DNA of 64,000 nucleotides from the NCBI GenBank assembly GCA_029556545.1, contig JAKQEQ010000042.1:62001-126000 (forward strand). The letters are read 5' to 3'. Positions within the stretch are counted from its first letter, which is position 1; each line of letters starts with the position of its first letter. Under the pieces are notes generated by a model. It worked only from the letters and a program-made list of their open reading frames with translations, was not told where the DNA came from and searched no databases. Both the position numbers and the translations under genes were made by a program. Source of the stretch: Candidatus Hydrogenedentota bacterium (lineage in GTDB: Bacteria > Hydrogenedentota > Hydrogenedentia > Hydrogenedentales > JAGMZX01). Positions 35,210-44,294 of the stretch are shown here, in pieces.

Positions 35210-35853
35210 TTCTCATCCTCCATCAGTCTCCGAAGCCGCGCGCGGCCCTCGCCAATCTTCTCCGCCAGACCGCCCTCCGCCTCGGTAGCCTTGCGCGCAC
35301 CCGTCCGCTCGCCGATGTCCGCCGCCACCTCGTCCTCCAACAGCTTCTCCATTTCGTCCAGCGACGGCACCACGTCGGTCATCTTCGTCTCGACCCCGGC
35401 CATCTCCTTGCCGTAAGCGCGCTCCCAAATCTTGTCGAGGTCCACCTGCTCACCCAGCTTGTCCTCGACCGCGCCCAGCACGTCTTCGACCCGCTCGGGG
35501 TCGATGGCGATGACGGCATCGAGCGATTGCAGCGCGTTCGTGAAGTCCTGGTCCGTCTGCGACAACTCCATCTTCGCGATCAGTTGCTCGAAGACCCAAC
35601 GTTTCATGTCCAGCTTCGTCATCAGAATTTCACAGGCGCGGCAGGATTGCAGGCTCCGCTGGCTTGCCCCCTTCTGGCCGTCCTTGAGGTATCGGCGCGC
35701 CTCGCTCCACGCGGCGTCCCGCTCCGCCTTGAGCTTCTGGATGCGCTCCTTCACCGTGTCAACCGCGCCTTCCGCCTGGCGCTTGGCCCGGCGCTGCTTT
35801 ACCCGAAGGTCCTTCTCCCGCTGCGCCTTCGACTTGAACAGGTCCTCGAACAT
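35206..35853 (-). CDS. Snf7/ESCRT-III-like coiled-coil protein (second gene)
   Basis: From ATG 35853 (GAGGAGG site) the product has 215 residues; a longer frame from 35919 has no ribosome site. It begins MFEDLFKSK, a short amphipathic N-terminus like that of CHMP proteins, then a long basic helical hairpin (about 10-110), an acidic helical second half and a C-terminal helix ending RLRRLMEDEK. Size, charge switch from basic to acidic and the terminal RLxxL resemble ESCRT-III proteins, whose C-terminal MIM helices bind MIT domains. The match to the MIM consensus is partial. It is coupled to the MIT-AAA+ gene. Confidence 0.72.
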   Translation of the reverse strand: MFEDLFKSKAQREKDLRVKQRRAKRQAEGAVDTVKERIQKLKAERDAAWSEARRYLKDGQKGASQRSLQSCRACEILMTKLDMKRWVFEQLIAKMELSQTDQDFTNALQSLDAVIAIDPERVEDVLGAVEDKLGEQVDLDKIWERAYGKEMAGVETKMTDVVPSLDEMEKLLEDEVAADIGERTGARKATEAEGGLAEKIGEGRARLRRLMEDEK

Positions 35854-35931
35854 GGGCTGTGCCTCCTCTTTGCTCGCTTGCCGCCACGCGTGTTCCCGCT
35901 GTCGGGTCATCCTGACCACTGCGCCAACGCC

Positions 35932-36540
35932 CTACTCCTCTTCCGTCTCCAACTGCTTCAGCCACTTCGCCGTATCCTCGGAGAGCGCCTCCTTGGCGGG
36001 CGGCTCCACGACGTCCATCGCCTCGGGACGAACCGTCTCCGTCACGGGCTTGCGCTCGCGCTGGTACTGCACGCGTTTCAGGTCGCGCGCCGCCTTGTCC
36101 TCGTCTTTCAGGTCGGCAAGGGCGCCATCGAGATCGACCGCGATGTCGTCCAGGACTTCCTGACCCACCCCCCGCTTCCGGGCCGCTTCGAGTTCATCGA
36201 GCTTCGCCAGCGCCGTATTTACGTTGCTGATCCGGCTGACGAGGATGTCCTGGCGGCCCTTCTGGCCGTCAAGTTCTTCTCGCGCGAGTTCGATCTGCTC
36301 GATGATGACGCGCTTGCCCTCGCCCTTGGTTTGATCGAATTCCTGCTTGAGTTTGAGCGCGCGCTGTTCGAGGACATGGATGTCCGTCTTCAGATTGTCC
36401 AGTTCGTCGTTCAGCGTCCGGCGGAGTCCCAACAGCGCGCGGCGCTGCGCCTCGAGCCGCGCCTGCTCCGACTTGCGCAAGCCCAGAAACTCCGCCAACT
36501 TGGCCAATACGGCCCTGACCAGGTCCGGTAACGTGTTCAT
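35932..36540 (-). CDS. Snf7/PspA-like coiled-coil protein (first gene of ESCRT-like operon)
   Basis: 202 residues after a GGAGGGG ribosome site. The N-terminus is an amphipathic helix (MNTLPDLVRAVLAKLAEFLG), followed by a long helical hairpin (about 22-125), a linker with Pro and acidic residues, and a C-terminal helix EDTAKWLKQLETEEE. This order (membrane-inserting helix, coiled coil, acidic tail with a WLxxL-type terminal helix) is that of PspA/Vipp1 and ESCRT-III polymers. It lacks a transmembrane segment. It precedes the second Snf7-like gene by 78 bp. Confidence 0.7.
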   Translation of the reverse strand: MNTLPDLVRAVLAKLAEFLGLRKSEQARLEAQRRALLGLRRTLNDELDNLKTDIHVLEQRALKLKQEFDQTKGEGKRVIIEQIELAREELDGQKGRQDILVSRISNVNTALAKLDELEAARKRGVGQEVLDDIAVDLDGALADLKDEDKAARDLKRVQYQRERKPVTETVRPEAMDVVEPPAKEALSEDTAKWLKQLETEEE

Positions 36541-36599
36541 CAGACTACCCCTCCAATTAGGACACCCTTATGAGATAGGACTTTGGTCGCTCGAACGCT

Positions 36600-36628
36600 A
36601 ATATACGCCACAACCGATGTCTTCACAA
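36600..36628 (-). promoter_or_regulatory. candidate sigma-70 promoter of the ESCRT-like operon
   Basis: On the - strand TTGTGA (36628-36623) and TATATT (36605-36600) are separated by 17 bp, about 60 bp before the ATG at 36540. It is the best promoter match in the 332-bp gap. Confidence 0.55.
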
Positions 36629-36872
36629 GACCTATGAGCCCCAGCCGTATCCCGTGTGCCCGGATTGGGTCTTGCCTCGACGCCATGAATTTGCTCTCCT
36701 CGATTCGCATGCCATGGCCGCCCCGCGCGGACCACGGAGCGGTCTCTCCCTTGTTAATACGCCCGGAAATGCCGAGTCTATTCAGCCTGGCGACAAGCCG
36801 GCATTATGGGGCGCTGTTCTCGGTCGGCATGATTTCCCGCACCCCCAATTCTGTCCGGGAAGATCTGTGGCA
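36629..36872. other. intergenic sequence between kinase paralogue B and the ESCRT-like operon
   Basis: Apart from the promoter just to its left, nothing was recognised: no open frame with a ribosome site and no hairpin with a T-run. Confidence 0.4.
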
Positions 36873-39362
36873 TTACGACAATTCCCCGAACGTTTTCTCT
36901 GCCCACTTGAGCACGCCCTGCAAGTCGCTGCGGCCGGTACGGGCGATTTCTCCGCGCAGCACCAGCATCGCGCGGCGCGCCTCCTGGATGGCTTGCTCCC
37001 GCTGAGGCGTCCCGAGCAAGAGCTTCGCGCGATAGACTTGCGCCCAAGCCAAATCGCCGCGGAGTTCCGTCCGGCCCGCCGCCACCAGCCGCTCGTGGAT
37101 CGCGATGCATCGCTCGTAATGCCCGAGTGCCTCCCGGCTCTCGCCCAGGGTATCCAGCGCCACGCCTTTGCTCATGTACGCCGTGGCGAGGTTCGGCTCG
37201 AGTTCTGTCCGGCCCGCCGCCACCAGCCGCTCGCGTATTGCGATGCACCGGTCGTAAACCCCGAGTGCCTCCCGGCCCTCGCCCAGGGTATCCAGCGCCG
37301 CGGCCTTGTTCAGGTACGCCGTGGCGAGGCCCGGCTCGAGTTCCGTCCGGCCCGCAGAAACCAGCCGTTCGCGGAGCCCGATGCACCGGTCGTGGTACGC
37401 GAGCGCCTCCCGCCCCTCGCCCTGGGTATTTAGCGCCACGCCCTTGTTCAGGTACGCCTGGGCGAGGTCCGGCTCGAGTTCCGTGCGGCCCGCCAAAACC
37501 AGCCGTTCGCGGAGCCCGATGCACCGGTCGTGGTACGCGAGCGCCTCCCGCCCCTCGCCTAGGGTGTCCAGCGCCACGGCCTTGTTCAGGTACGCCGTGG
37601 CGAGGTCCGGCTCGAGTTCCGTCCGGCCCGCCGAAACCAGTCGCTCGTACAACGCGATGCACCGGTCGTGGTACGCGAGCGCCTCCCGCCCCTGACCCAG
37701 GGAATCCAGCGCCACGCCCTTGTTCATGTACGCCGTGGCGAGGTCCGGTTCGAGTTCCGTCCGGCCCGCCGCCACCAGCCGCTCGTACAGCGCGATGCAC
37801 CGGTCGTGGTACGCGAGCGCCTCCCGCCCCTGACCCAGGGAATCCAGCGCCACGCCCTTGCTCAGGTACGCCGTGGCGAGGTCCGGCTCGAGTTCCGTCC
37901 GGCCCGCAGAAACCAGCCGCTCGTGCAGCGCGATGCACCGGTCGTGGTACGCGAGCGCTGCGCCAGAATCGCTTAGGTTGTCGTGAAGAAACGCCTTGTT
38001 CAAACATAGGATGGCAAAGTCGTCTTCGAGATCCTGGCGACCCTCCCCTATCAGACGCTGATAAATCTGCGCCGCCTCCTCGTACGCCGCGAGGTCCGCG
38101 ACCGACTGCGCCACACGCGGACCCGTCCGCTCGAGCATCAGCCGCTCCGCTTCGCGCGGGTCTCGACCCGCCGCCGTCAGCGCACAAACGAGAAACGTCC
38201 GCGGGTCCTCCCACTGCACGCCGACTGTCGTCCAGCGGTCCGTCTCCGCCCAGCCCTCCTTCGGCGGACGCGGGAACCCAGGCAGGTCCCGGGGATACGG
38301 CTGCCCCGCGCAGGCCGCGTATACATCCCGCAAGGCATCCGCCGCATCGAGCAGTGTACCCCACCGTTCCCCCGGCTCCTGCCGGAAGCAGCGGCGCAGC
38401 ACCTCGGCCACCGCCGGCGGCATCACAGGCAGGCCCGGCCGCGCCGGGCCCGTTACCAGATACCGGTCCAGAAGGGCATTCGCTTCCATGCCCCACTCCC
38501 AGGTCACGGCGCCGTGGAACAGCGTCAACACGCTCAGACCCCAGCTCCACACGTCCGTACCATGGTCCAGCGCCACCCCCCGACGCTGTTCCGGCGAACA
38601 GAACGCCGGCGTCAGACCGCCGAAGCTCAGCAGCGGCTTGTGAGAAGCATCTGTCGGTGCCCCGTCCGGCGTCTCGCCCGCCTGCGCCCGCGCCCGAGCC
38701 AAACCAAAATCCGTCACCAGCGCGCGGCCGTCCGGAGTCATCAGGAAGTTCCCCGGCTTCACGTCCCGATGCACCAAGCCCCACACGTGCGCTGCATGCA
38801 GCCCCCACGCCGTCTGGATGGACACGTCGAGCATCTGCTCGAGCGTCGTCAGCCGGTCCTCGTCTATCCACTGCTGTAACGAACTGCCCCCCACCAGATC
38901 CGCGAAGATGCCAATGGTGTCTCCGAACGCCCGGAAGAACCGGCACTTGACCACGTGCGGGTGTTCCGGCAAGGCGATCCAGCTCTGCAGTTCCCTGAAA
39001 AAGGCCCGATGATGTTTCGTGTCCCGGACAAGGTCTGGCCGGACCCGTTTCACGGCAAATCGGTCGCCCGTCTTCGTGTTCTTCACGCAGTAGACCGCGC
39101 CCATGCCCCCGCGCCCGAGGATGCCGTCCACCGTGAATATTTCGTCCAGCGCCGTCCCCGGCGCCCAGCCCTCGGCGCCGTCCTCCTGCTGCATGGTGTC
39201 CCGGTCCTTGCTCCACGCAGCCGAGTCGATAGGCTTGACCCGTTCCCGCGACTCCGCTACCGCAGACGCCACCCGCGTCCCGGACGGCTGGGCTGCCGGT
39301 TCCGCTGGTGTTTCCTTCGGTCCTTTGCCGAACAACCGCCTGAAAATGCCCCCGGACGCCAT
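36873..39362 (-). CDS. Ser/Thr protein kinase with 8 near-identical 46-residue TPR units (paralogue B)
   Basis: 829 residues, beginning MASGGIFRRLFGKGPKETPA. The kinase (ending near residue 340) keeps the GRGGMGAVYCVKN loop, the catalytic Lys, HRDVKPGN and DFG. It matches paralogue A closely and paralogue C even more so; B and C share the N-terminus and about 50 bp of leader before the ATG. Residues 437-758 hold seven full 46-residue units and 759-829 the capping unit. Compared with A the unit consensus differs (ALAYHDRCIALYER), showing homogenisation within each gene. It lies just upstream of the ESCRT-like operon on the same strand, but 332 bp and a separate promoter intervene. Confidence 0.9.
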   Translation of the reverse strand: MASGGIFRRLFGKGPKETPAEPAAQPSGTRVASAVAESRERVKPIDSAAWSKDRDTMQQEDGAEGWAPGTALDEIFTVDGILGRGGMGAVYCVKNTKTGDRFAVKRVRPDLVRDTKHHRAFFRELQSWIALPEHPHVVKCRFFRAFGDTIGIFADLVGGSSLQQWIDEDRLTTLEQMLDVSIQTAWGLHAAHVWGLVHRDVKPGNFLMTPDGRALVTDFGLARARAQAGETPDGAPTDASHKPLLSFGGLTPAFCSPEQRRGVALDHGTDVWSWGLSVLTLFHGAVTWEWGMEANALLDRYLVTGPARPGLPVMPPAVAEVLRRCFRQEPGERWGTLLDAADALRDVYAACAGQPYPRDLPGFPRPPKEGWAETDRWTTVGVQWEDPRTFLVCALTAAGRDPREAERLMLERTGPRVAQSVADLAAYEEAAQIYQRLIGEGRQDLEDDFAILCLNKAFLHDNLSDSGAALAYHDRCIALHERLVSAGRTELEPDLATAYLSKGVALDSLGQGREALAYHDRCIALYERLVAAGRTELEPDLATAYMNKGVALDSLGQGREALAYHDRCIALYERLVSAGRTELEPDLATAYLNKAVALDTLGEGREALAYHDRCIGLRERLVLAGRTELEPDLAQAYLNKGVALNTQGEGREALAYHDRCIGLRERLVSAGRTELEPGLATAYLNKAAALDTLGEGREALGVYDRCIAIRERLVAAGRTELEPNLATAYMSKGVALDTLGESREALGHYERCIAIHERLVAAGRTELRGDLAWAQVYRAKLLLGTPQREQAIQEARRAMLVLRGEIARTGRSDLQGVLKWAEKTFGELS
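37089..38054 (-). repeat. tandem 138-bp units encoding TPRs in kinase paralogue B
   Basis: Seven full 138-bp units encode residues 437-758. Several adjacent units differ at only a few positions, with the recurrent blocks CGGTCGTGGTACGCGAGCG and GGCTCGAGTTCCGTCCGG. Confidence 0.9.
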
Positions 39363-39446
39363 GATTTCGGACCCTCCGCTCGCAGTCTACGCCGGGCTGC
39401 GCCGGCCTTCAACCGTCTCGCGCATGCGGTGCTCACACTTCCTAGT

Positions 39447-42431
39447 TCACGGCGCGTAGCGCGGCTTGATGGAAAAAGTGGGCTTCACGTGATACCAGTG
39501 CGGCGCATTCAGGTAGTAGCTCTTGACTACCGTGAACGATGAGCCATCCCACGAGAGGACATCGATGCCGCGCTTGTGCTTGTACCCCTGTGTGACCGTG
39601 CCCGTGCCGAAGTGGTCCACGTAGTGCGTGCTCACATAGACGAGACCGTCCGGTCCCACTGCGACGGACGACGCGCCGAATTGCGGGTAGAAAGTCACCA
39701 ACGACGTATCGGCCAAGTCGAAAGCGTACAGGCCGCCCCCGCCGTAGTAGCTGTTGCCGTAGCCGCCCGCGAAGGCGGTCAGACCGTCTTCGGAAAACGC
39801 CACCTGGCCCATATAGTCGGCAAGCAGATCAAATACGGCGAGCGTTTCCTGCGTCGTAAGACTTCCGATGTCCACCGCGCCCGCGGCATACGAGTACGAG
39901 GTGACAACCCCATAGGCGCCCGAGGGATCGATGGCCGACGTGCCCCATAACGACCGAAGCAAGGAGAGTTCCGCCTCATTGATCGCCACGTTCGTGGTCA
40001 GGTCAACTGTTGTGAAACCCGTCAGGTTATGACATTGCACCAGGATATCGCCCGGAAGCAGACGTGCAAACCGCCCGTCCGCCATGACCGGGAAGTCGTC
40101 CGCGACCACCGCGCGCGATGCGAAGTCGATGACCCGCCTTGCCGCGTAGCAGTACTGATCATTGCCGCGGAACACGGGGTACGCGGGAGCACTCGCGAAC
40201 GGCAACGCGCCGACAACCGTGTGATTGCCCGCGTCATAGACATTGCCCGAAGTGTCCACGACGAAATCCCCCGCGTGCGTGGAAGCCACAATCTGCACAC
40301 CGGGCAGGAGACCGAGGATTTCCCCCGCGTCCAGGTCCAAGACAATCGTTTCACTGCCCGTGGGGCCATAATTGTAAAGCAGTGCATGACCAGACGTTGA
40401 GAACTCCGGATCGTAGGTAGCCTCGAGCACAAGGCCGTTGGCGGGGTCTTTGTCTCCGTCAATCGGCGCTACGGTGAACGTGTTCACGCCTTCCGACAGC
40501 GTCACGTCGTGACGCAGCCCGCCGTCCGCATCGAGCGCCACCGTCTCACCATTGATGGACACGGCGGTTGCCTCCGCGAAATAGCCCATGATCGGATAGT
40601 TGGGCAGATTCGTCGTCACGCGCCGCATGCCTTCCCCTTCGCCCTCGCCCTCGCCGGGCTCTCCCCACGCCGGTGGTTCGGGTTGCCAGGCAAAATCCGT
40701 GACGAGCACCTCGACCGGCTGCCCGTCGGTTGGCGCGGTTCCGTTGAACAACCAGAGATTCAGCCGGAAGTTCTCATTGCCGGGGACGGGTATGTCCGCA
40801 CCTTCGAAAACCTTATATCCCGCCAGTTGTTCCGCCGGCGGCACTTCCCCCGCGCCGTACTTGCCGTAATAGCTCCTGAACTCCGCGCGATCCGGCGTCC
40901 AGACAAGGTAGCTGGTCAACTCGGAGTCTTCATCCGTCAGGTCAGCCCGGAAGCGGTGACAATGATCGCCGCAACCCGGACACGCGCTACAAGGCTGCAC
41001 CACGTATTGCGCGTTCGTATCCAAGGCGGCGTTGCCCCAGCGCGCGAATTCGATGTCCAACTCACGGTAGTACTCCTGGTATGCCGCCGTTTCCCACGTG
41101 AACATGCCAAACACCACATTCGGGTCCAGCATATCCACGCGGCTCCCCGTTACGACCCGATACGCGCCGTAACCATAGGACGCATTCAAGATGACTTCGG
41201 TGCAGGCCAGGTGGCCGTCGCGCTCGCTTATCGTGAGGTGCAGGCCCTTCTCGTCGGCCCACACGGCATCCTCCGCATCCGAGAAATAGTTGCCCCCAGG
41301 CCCCGCCGGGAAATCCCGGCGTTTCACCGACCAGTCGTAACCAAAGGCGGATATCCGGCGCACTTCCGGGCTACGGTCAATGATCAGCGTGTCGATGGCT
41401 TCGGGGATCACGGGCAGTTCGTGGCACGGGTCGCAGCTCGTTGCCGCCGTGCCCGCCGGGATCAGGTACACGGTGATCCCGGTCGCATACTGGTCGTAGC
41501 CGCCCGTCACAATCGGACAGGACCAAGTCCCGTCAACGCCGATCCCCGTCAACGGCGCCGCGTAATACGGTTTCGTCCACCAGACCTCCTCGACCTCGAT
41601 GTAAACCTCTATTCCGAGGCTCACGGGATCATTCGGCGGGATACACGTCACGTGCCCGGCAAGATTGCCGTACGTCCCATAGGGAGGCACGAAATCAATG
41701 ACGATCTCGGGCTCACAGGGCTGACCTTCACCCTCACCCTCACCCTCGCCTTCACCTTCACCCTCGCCTTCACCTTCACCTTCACCTTCACCTTCACCCT
41801 CACCCTCACCCTCGCCCTCACCCTCACCTTCACCTTCACCCTCACCTTCACCTTCACCTTCACCTTCACCTTCGCCCTCGCCTTCACCTTCACCTTCACC
41901 ATGCAAGACAGGACAGAACTGGTCTTCCGTGCCCTGATCCGGGCAATAGGCGTAGCCGCCTGTGTTATAGAACTGAATGAGACGCAGCAACTCCGTCAGG
42001 GCTATGGTCCAATCCGGTCCGGCAGGATAATAGTCACCGTCGTGAGGGCAACAACCCACGTTGACGCCCCAACCGGGCACGTAGCCGTCTTCCGTGCTCT
42101 CCGGCTCATCCGCACAATGGAACCCGCCTGAGTTATAGAACTGAACAACACGCAGCAACTCGGTCAGGACAATCCTGCCGTCTTGGTCCTGGTCGGCGGT
42201 ATGCCACCGATCAACGCAAGAATGACCCTCTCCCTCTGCGTTGCGGTAGTCCTCGCCACCAGAAATGGGTGTGAAGAGTGTAGTCGAAGAATCGTGGGAC
42301 TCGAACACGCTGCCGCCTGTCGCGGCTGCGTAACCCCTTTGTGCCGGGAAAGCCAGGATCACACACATGCTGATTCCCAGCAGGCCGGCCCACTTTGTAG
42401 CAGTGTTCAGGAGCGCAATTTGCCGAATCAT
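39447..42431 (-). CDS. secreted GH16-like protein with EF-hand-like modules, Gly-Glu linker and beta-propeller-like C-terminus
   Basis: From ATG 42431 the product has 994 residues with a signal peptide (about 1-37). Two EF-hand/dockerin-like modules follow (DQDQDGRIVLTELLR and a second LTELLRLIQFYN), then a linker of 29 Gly-Glu pairs, and a domain with ELDIEF, the catalytic motif of GH16 glycosidases (lichenase-like). Next comes a shorter EGEGEGEG stretch and a region of repeated short strands suggesting a propeller. It would hydrolyse or bind an extracellular beta-glucan. The linker and EF-hand style is what I associate with Hydrogenedentota and relatives. The start is uncertain: the frame continues to 42581. 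Confidence 0.72.
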   Translation of the reverse strand: MIRQIALLNTATKWAGLLGISMCVILAFPAQRGYAAATGGSVFESHDSSTTLFTPISGGEDYRNAEGEGHSCVDRWHTADQDQDGRIVLTELLRVVQFYNSGGFHCADEPESTEDGYVPGWGVNVGCCPHDGDYYPAGPDWTIALTELLRLIQFYNTGGYAYCPDQGTEDQFCPVLHGEGEGEGEGEGEGEGEGEGEGEGEGEGEGEGEGEGEGEGEGEGEGEGEGEGEGEGEGEGQPCEPEIVIDFVPPYGTYGNLAGHVTCIPPNDPVSLGIEVYIEVEEVWWTKPYYAAPLTGIGVDGTWSCPIVTGGYDQYATGITVYLIPAGTAATSCDPCHELPVIPEAIDTLIIDRSPEVRRISAFGYDWSVKRRDFPAGPGGNYFSDAEDAVWADEKGLHLTISERDGHLACTEVILNASYGYGAYRVVTGSRVDMLDPNVVFGMFTWETAAYQEYYRELDIEFARWGNAALDTNAQYVVQPCSACPGCGDHCHRFRADLTDEDSELTSYLVWTPDRAEFRSYYGKYGAGEVPPAEQLAGYKVFEGADIPVPGNENFRLNLWLFNGTAPTDGQPVEVLVTDFAWQPEPPAWGEPGEGEGEGEGMRRVTTNLPNYPIMGYFAEATAVSINGETVALDADGGLRHDVTLSEGVNTFTVAPIDGDKDPANGLVLEATYDPEFSTSGHALLYNYGPTGSETIVLDLDAGEILGLLPGVQIVASTHAGDFVVDTSGNVYDAGNHTVVGALPFASAPAYPVFRGNDQYCYAARRVIDFASRAVVADDFPVMADGRFARLLPGDILVQCHNLTGFTTVDLTTNVAINEAELSLLRSLWGTSAIDPSGAYGVVTSYSYAAGAVDIGSLTTQETLAVFDLLADYMGQVAFSEDGLTAFAGGYGNSYYGGGGLYAFDLADTSLVTFYPQFGASSVAVGPDGLVYVSTHYVDHFGTGTVTQGYKHKRGIDVLSWDGSSFTVVKSYYLNAPHWYHVKPTFSIKPRYAP
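41725..41898 (-). repeat. 29 copies of a GGYGAR-type hexamer (Gly-Glu linker)
   Basis: From 41725 to 41898 the + strand is 29 uninterrupted hexamers of the form CC(T/C)TC(A/G), encoding (Gly-Glu)29 on the - strand. The tract is prone to slippage in steps of two residues without frameshift. Confidence 0.95.
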
Positions 42432-42668
42432 CTTTGTATTCCTTCTCCCCATCCGTGGGTGTCTCATGGTGTTACGGGTGTCAGGTCTTGATTTCATAGT
42501 CTTGTCATGCCTTTTCTTGTGCCGGTCAGCGGCGGTCTCGACACGTTGTCCCTTGGCGCCGCAGGCCACGCTTGCCTTCATCTCCTCTATACGCGGGGAA
42601 CGTCGATGTAATTCGCCTCGACCGTTTCACCTCGCCATACGGAGTCTCTTCGCGCTTGACGGGCATCC

Positions 42669-44177
42669 TCAGTTATTGCTCGTGTCATTGTGGGTCATCC
42701 TTCGGATTTCGGACAGGAGTGCGTAGGCGCCCGTGAAGAAGGGGTCGATATCCACCGCCTTCTCGGCACAAGAGGCCGCTTCCGTCAGATATTCGTTTCC
42801 CACTGCCGTCTCGCGTGCCTGCTCAAGAAGGGCTACGCCCTTGTAAAACCACGCATGGCAGTCGTGGTCGTTGATCCGCAAGACATGGTCGAAGCACGCC
42901 GCTGCGTCCAGCCACTGTCGGAGCCGAAGCAAACAGTGGCCTTTTCCACTCCAGGCGTTAGGGAACTCCTCGTCGATCTGCGTCGCGACTTCAAAGCACA
43001 GGAGCGCTTCGTCACATCGGTCTTGTTCGAGCAGCAAATACCCTTTGTTACAATAGGGATGTACAAACGTGGGGTCCAACGTCATAGCCTGTTCGAAACA
43101 CTGAAGAGCCTCCGTGTGCCGCTCTAAGTCCCACAGTGCGACGCCGCGATCATTCCAGGCGTTGGAAAATGTCGCGTCCAGATTGATGGCCTCGTCATGA
43201 TAGACCAGCGCTTCCGCGGGCAGCCCCAGATGTTTCATGGCCACGCCCTGCTGATTGACCTCGCGCGCTGTTTTCAAAGGCGGCGTTACCTGTGCCGCCG
43301 GGATTGGTTCACCTGTATGTCCGCGCCACAATGACTCCAAGTCTTCCCGCAGTTCGGAAAAATTGCTGTACCGCTCGGGGACTGCTTTGCTGAGGCATTT
43401 GTGGATAACCGGATACAACGGACTCTCAATCGGCGGCTCAGGAACCGTGCAATGCAGCCGCTGGAACGCATCCCGCGCCGACGCAAGCGTGGATGCTTCC
43501 GTGGCAAAGGGCAGGCGCCCCGAGGCCATCTGGTAGAGCACCACGCCGAAAGAGTAAACATCACTCTGGATCGTACAACGGTCCGTGCCCTCGAATTGCT
43601 CGGGCGCCATCCAAGGCAGTGTGCCGAGAACGCCGCCACCGGTCGCATCATCCACATCAAGCGCCTTGGCCAGCCCGAGGTCCGTGATCTTAAGGGTGCC
43701 GTCCGGCGCAATCATGAGGTTATCCGGCTTGATGTCACGGTGTACGCTAAGTCCGTTGTCGGTGGCATGTTCCATGCCCCGACAGAACTGGATGCCCCAG
43801 AGCAGGCTCTTTTCAAGCGATAAGGGCGCGCCTTCGCGGAAGTGATCGGACAGCGTGCGCCGGCCCTGGGCGTCTCTTGGAACATGTTCCATGACGATGT
43901 AGATGCGCCCGTCAAGACGATGCACCCAGAATGCCCTTACAATATGAGGATGAGCGCCCAAGCGCATCCACAACTGTGCCTCGTTGTGGAATGCGTTGCG
44001 GAACGCGCGAAAGATCCCGTAGCGCTGCTGATACGTCTTGAGCACGTAGCACGCCTGATGCCATCGGTAGAAGCACAAATAGACTTCGCCCATGCCCGAG
44101 CGCCCGGGACCGCCCAGCACCTCCCGAACCTCGTAAAGCCCTCCGATCTTGTCACCTATCTTGCGACTGTCGAACAT
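42669..44177 (-). CDS. Ser/Thr protein kinase with C-terminal TPRs (GGPGRSGMG type)
   Basis: From ATG 44177 the product has 502 residues. The glycine loop is LGGPGRSGMGEVYL (21-34), the catalytic Lys is in VLKTY (47), the catalytic loop HRDIKPDN (146-153), and the magnesium motif is DLG (166-168) instead of DFG. About five to six TPRs occupy residues 325-500. No transmembrane segment is seen. It is closest in the window to the kinase at 16804-18513. It sits downstream of four secreted or membrane proteins and upstream of the GH16-like gene, all on one strand. Confidence 0.87.
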   Translation of the reverse strand: MFDSRKIGDKIGGLYEVREVLGGPGRSGMGEVYLCFYRWHQACYVLKTYQQRYGIFRAFRNAFHNEAQLWMRLGAHPHIVRAFWVHRLDGRIYIVMEHVPRDAQGRRTLSDHFREGAPLSLEKSLLWGIQFCRGMEHATDNGLSVHRDIKPDNLMIAPDGTLKITDLGLAKALDVDDATGGGVLGTLPWMAPEQFEGTDRCTIQSDVYSFGVVLYQMASGRLPFATEASTLASARDAFQRLHCTVPEPPIESPLYPVIHKCLSKAVPERYSNFSELREDLESLWRGHTGEPIPAAQVTPPLKTAREVNQQGVAMKHLGLPAEALVYHDEAINLDATFSNAWNDRGVALWDLERHTEALQCFEQAMTLDPTFVHPYCNKGYLLLEQDRCDEALLCFEVATQIDEEFPNAWSGKGHCLLRLRQWLDAAACFDHVLRINDHDCHAWFYKGVALLEQARETAVGNEYLTEAASCAEKAVDIDPFFTGAYALLSEIRRMTHNDTSNN

Positions 44178-44294
44178 GGCTAATGCCCTTTCGTCTGTAA
44201 TATTCACGCCAACAACAGGGAAGCGGACCGCGCTACGGCAGGGCAAGGCGCGCCGCTTGGCGAACCTTGCCCTCAACCAGCATGGCGCCGACGA

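Noticed and set aside
36778-39216. Alternative 812-codon frame over kinase paralogue B
   Set aside because: It is the +1 shadow of the kinase/TPR gene (Gly/Arg/Pro-rich) and keeps no motif of its own.
40509-42131. 540-codon + strand frame with Leu-Thr-Phe-Thr repeats
   Set aside because: Antisense to the GH16-like gene; the repeats are the complement of the Gly-Glu linker.
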